Shown here one piece after another: positions 39,391 through 39,577 of a DNA stretch of 39,577 nucleotides (its first letter is position 1; every line of letters starts with the position of its first letter). The stretch comes from an uncultured Oscillospiraceae bacterium. Its GTDB lineage: Bacteria; Bacillota; Clostridia; Oscillospirales; Oscillospiraceae. The notes beneath the pieces are model-generated. The model saw only the letters and a program-made list of their open reading frames with translations. It was not told where the DNA came from and made no database searches. The stretch lies in the NCBI GenBank assembly GCA_934636655.1, contig CAKUAS010000019.1, positions 1 through 39,577 on the forward strand, written 5' to 3'. Made by a program: the position numbers and the translations under genes.

Positions 39391-39577
39391 CGTCCTTTAC
39401 CTTCCTCGGCCAAAACTTCTTGCACCAGCTGTCGCCCCTGCAGTTTTCGCCGTGCATGCAGCATACGTCGCAGCACCAGCCGTAATATGTAGTTGCGCTG
39501 CGGCGGCATATCTCGCGTATAGCGCATTGAAAGCGGGCTATGATCCGCTGGCTCTCGGCGCGCTCGGCGGCGAGCAT
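39383..39577 (-). CDS. Cys-rich phage protein, possibly cut by the window edge
   Basis: 64 residues are visible. Six cysteines lie in TYYGWCCDVCCMHGENCRGDSWC, so metal or disulphide binding is likely. An ATG falls exactly on the last bases of the window. It could be the true start or an internal Met of a longer protein. It overlaps the next gene by 8 bp, so it is part of the same early message. Confidence 0.55.
   Translation of the reverse strand: MLAAERAESQRIIARFQCAIREICRRSATTYYGWCCDVCCMHGENCRGDSWCKKFWPRKVKDDA

Larger units (their letters stand above)
11505..39577 (-). mobile_element. Podovirus-like prophage, structural end, open at the right edge
   Basis: All genes run leftward. Terminase, portal, scaffold, capsid, fibre, lysis, nozzle and ejection genes are present in functional order. 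No sheath, tape measure or tail-tube gene is found, and a gp10-like nozzle and P22-type portal indicate a short tail. The region is more GC-rich than the host part, with very few gaps. Integrase, repressor and polymerase genes are not in the window. Apart from repeat sequence at 38.5-38.8 kb I see no broken gene, so it may be inducible. Confidence 0.93.

Overview
The window joins about 11.5 kb of Clostridia-type chromosome (1 to ~11504) to about 28 kb of a podovirus-like prophage (~11505 to the right edge, where it is still open). The host is probably a spore-forming member of the Oscillospirales/Clostridia. Evidence: a CwlD-type spore-cortex amidase, a CotJC-type manganese catalase, a pyrophosphate-type phosphofructokinase, and strong AGGAGG ribosome sites with TTGaca/TATAAT promoters. 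No rRNA, tRNA or CRISPR array was seen.

Chromosomal part, left to right: the start of an unidentified divergent gene; a class I aminotransferase; cwlD; radA; a DUF6873-type gene; a Xer-type tyrosine recombinase; a convergent leftward pair of class II fructose-bisphosphate aldolase followed by a P1B-type ATPase homologue that has lost its catalytic motifs; a divergent PPi-phosphofructokinase; a dicarboxylate/amino acid:cation symporter; and the 3' part of a cotJC-like manganese catalase gene. Aldolase and PPi-PFK share a divergent promoter region, so two consecutive glycolytic steps are controlled from one 116-bp gap.

The catalase gene is cut at its conserved GGPDGEL motif. Upstream of that motif the frame runs into phage-side sequence with a stop codon and no usable start. 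The simplest reading is that the prophage is integrated inside cotJC, with the 5' part of the gene beyond the right edge of this window. It would be an intervening element in a sporulation-type gene, comparable in principle to skin in sigK. This is the main finding.

The prophage genes are all leftward and more GC-rich than the host part. In order of transcription (right to left): two Cys-rich small proteins, a 400-bp repeat-bearing gap, an HUH-type Rep-like protein, a small HTH-like protein, terminase small and large subunits, a P22-type portal carrying a zinc-ribbon insert, a 46-aa protein, scaffold, a decoration-like protein, major capsid, and a small head-fibre-like protein. A strong internal terminator follows. 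Then come a connector fused to a fibre, an Ig-like/lectin-like receptor-binding candidate, a carbohydrate-binding protein, a cluster of tiny accessory genes, amidase endolysin, holin, a coiled-coil fibre, a DUF1617-like protein, a gp10-like tail nozzle, an ejection protein and a 2766-aa polyvalent protein. No tape measure or sheath is present, and the portal, nozzle and ejection proteins indicate a short tail. Integrase, repressor and replication genes are not in the window.

The giant polyvalent protein is the most complex gene. It has two HExxH zincin motifs, a MuF-C/PBECR-like putative nuclease module, a C-terminal EF-hand loop, and a recurrent [RK]-x-[YF]-S-[FIV] motif between modules. The nuclease-like module is markedly AT-richer than its surroundings and is bounded by two copies of that motif, which suggests a swappable cassette.
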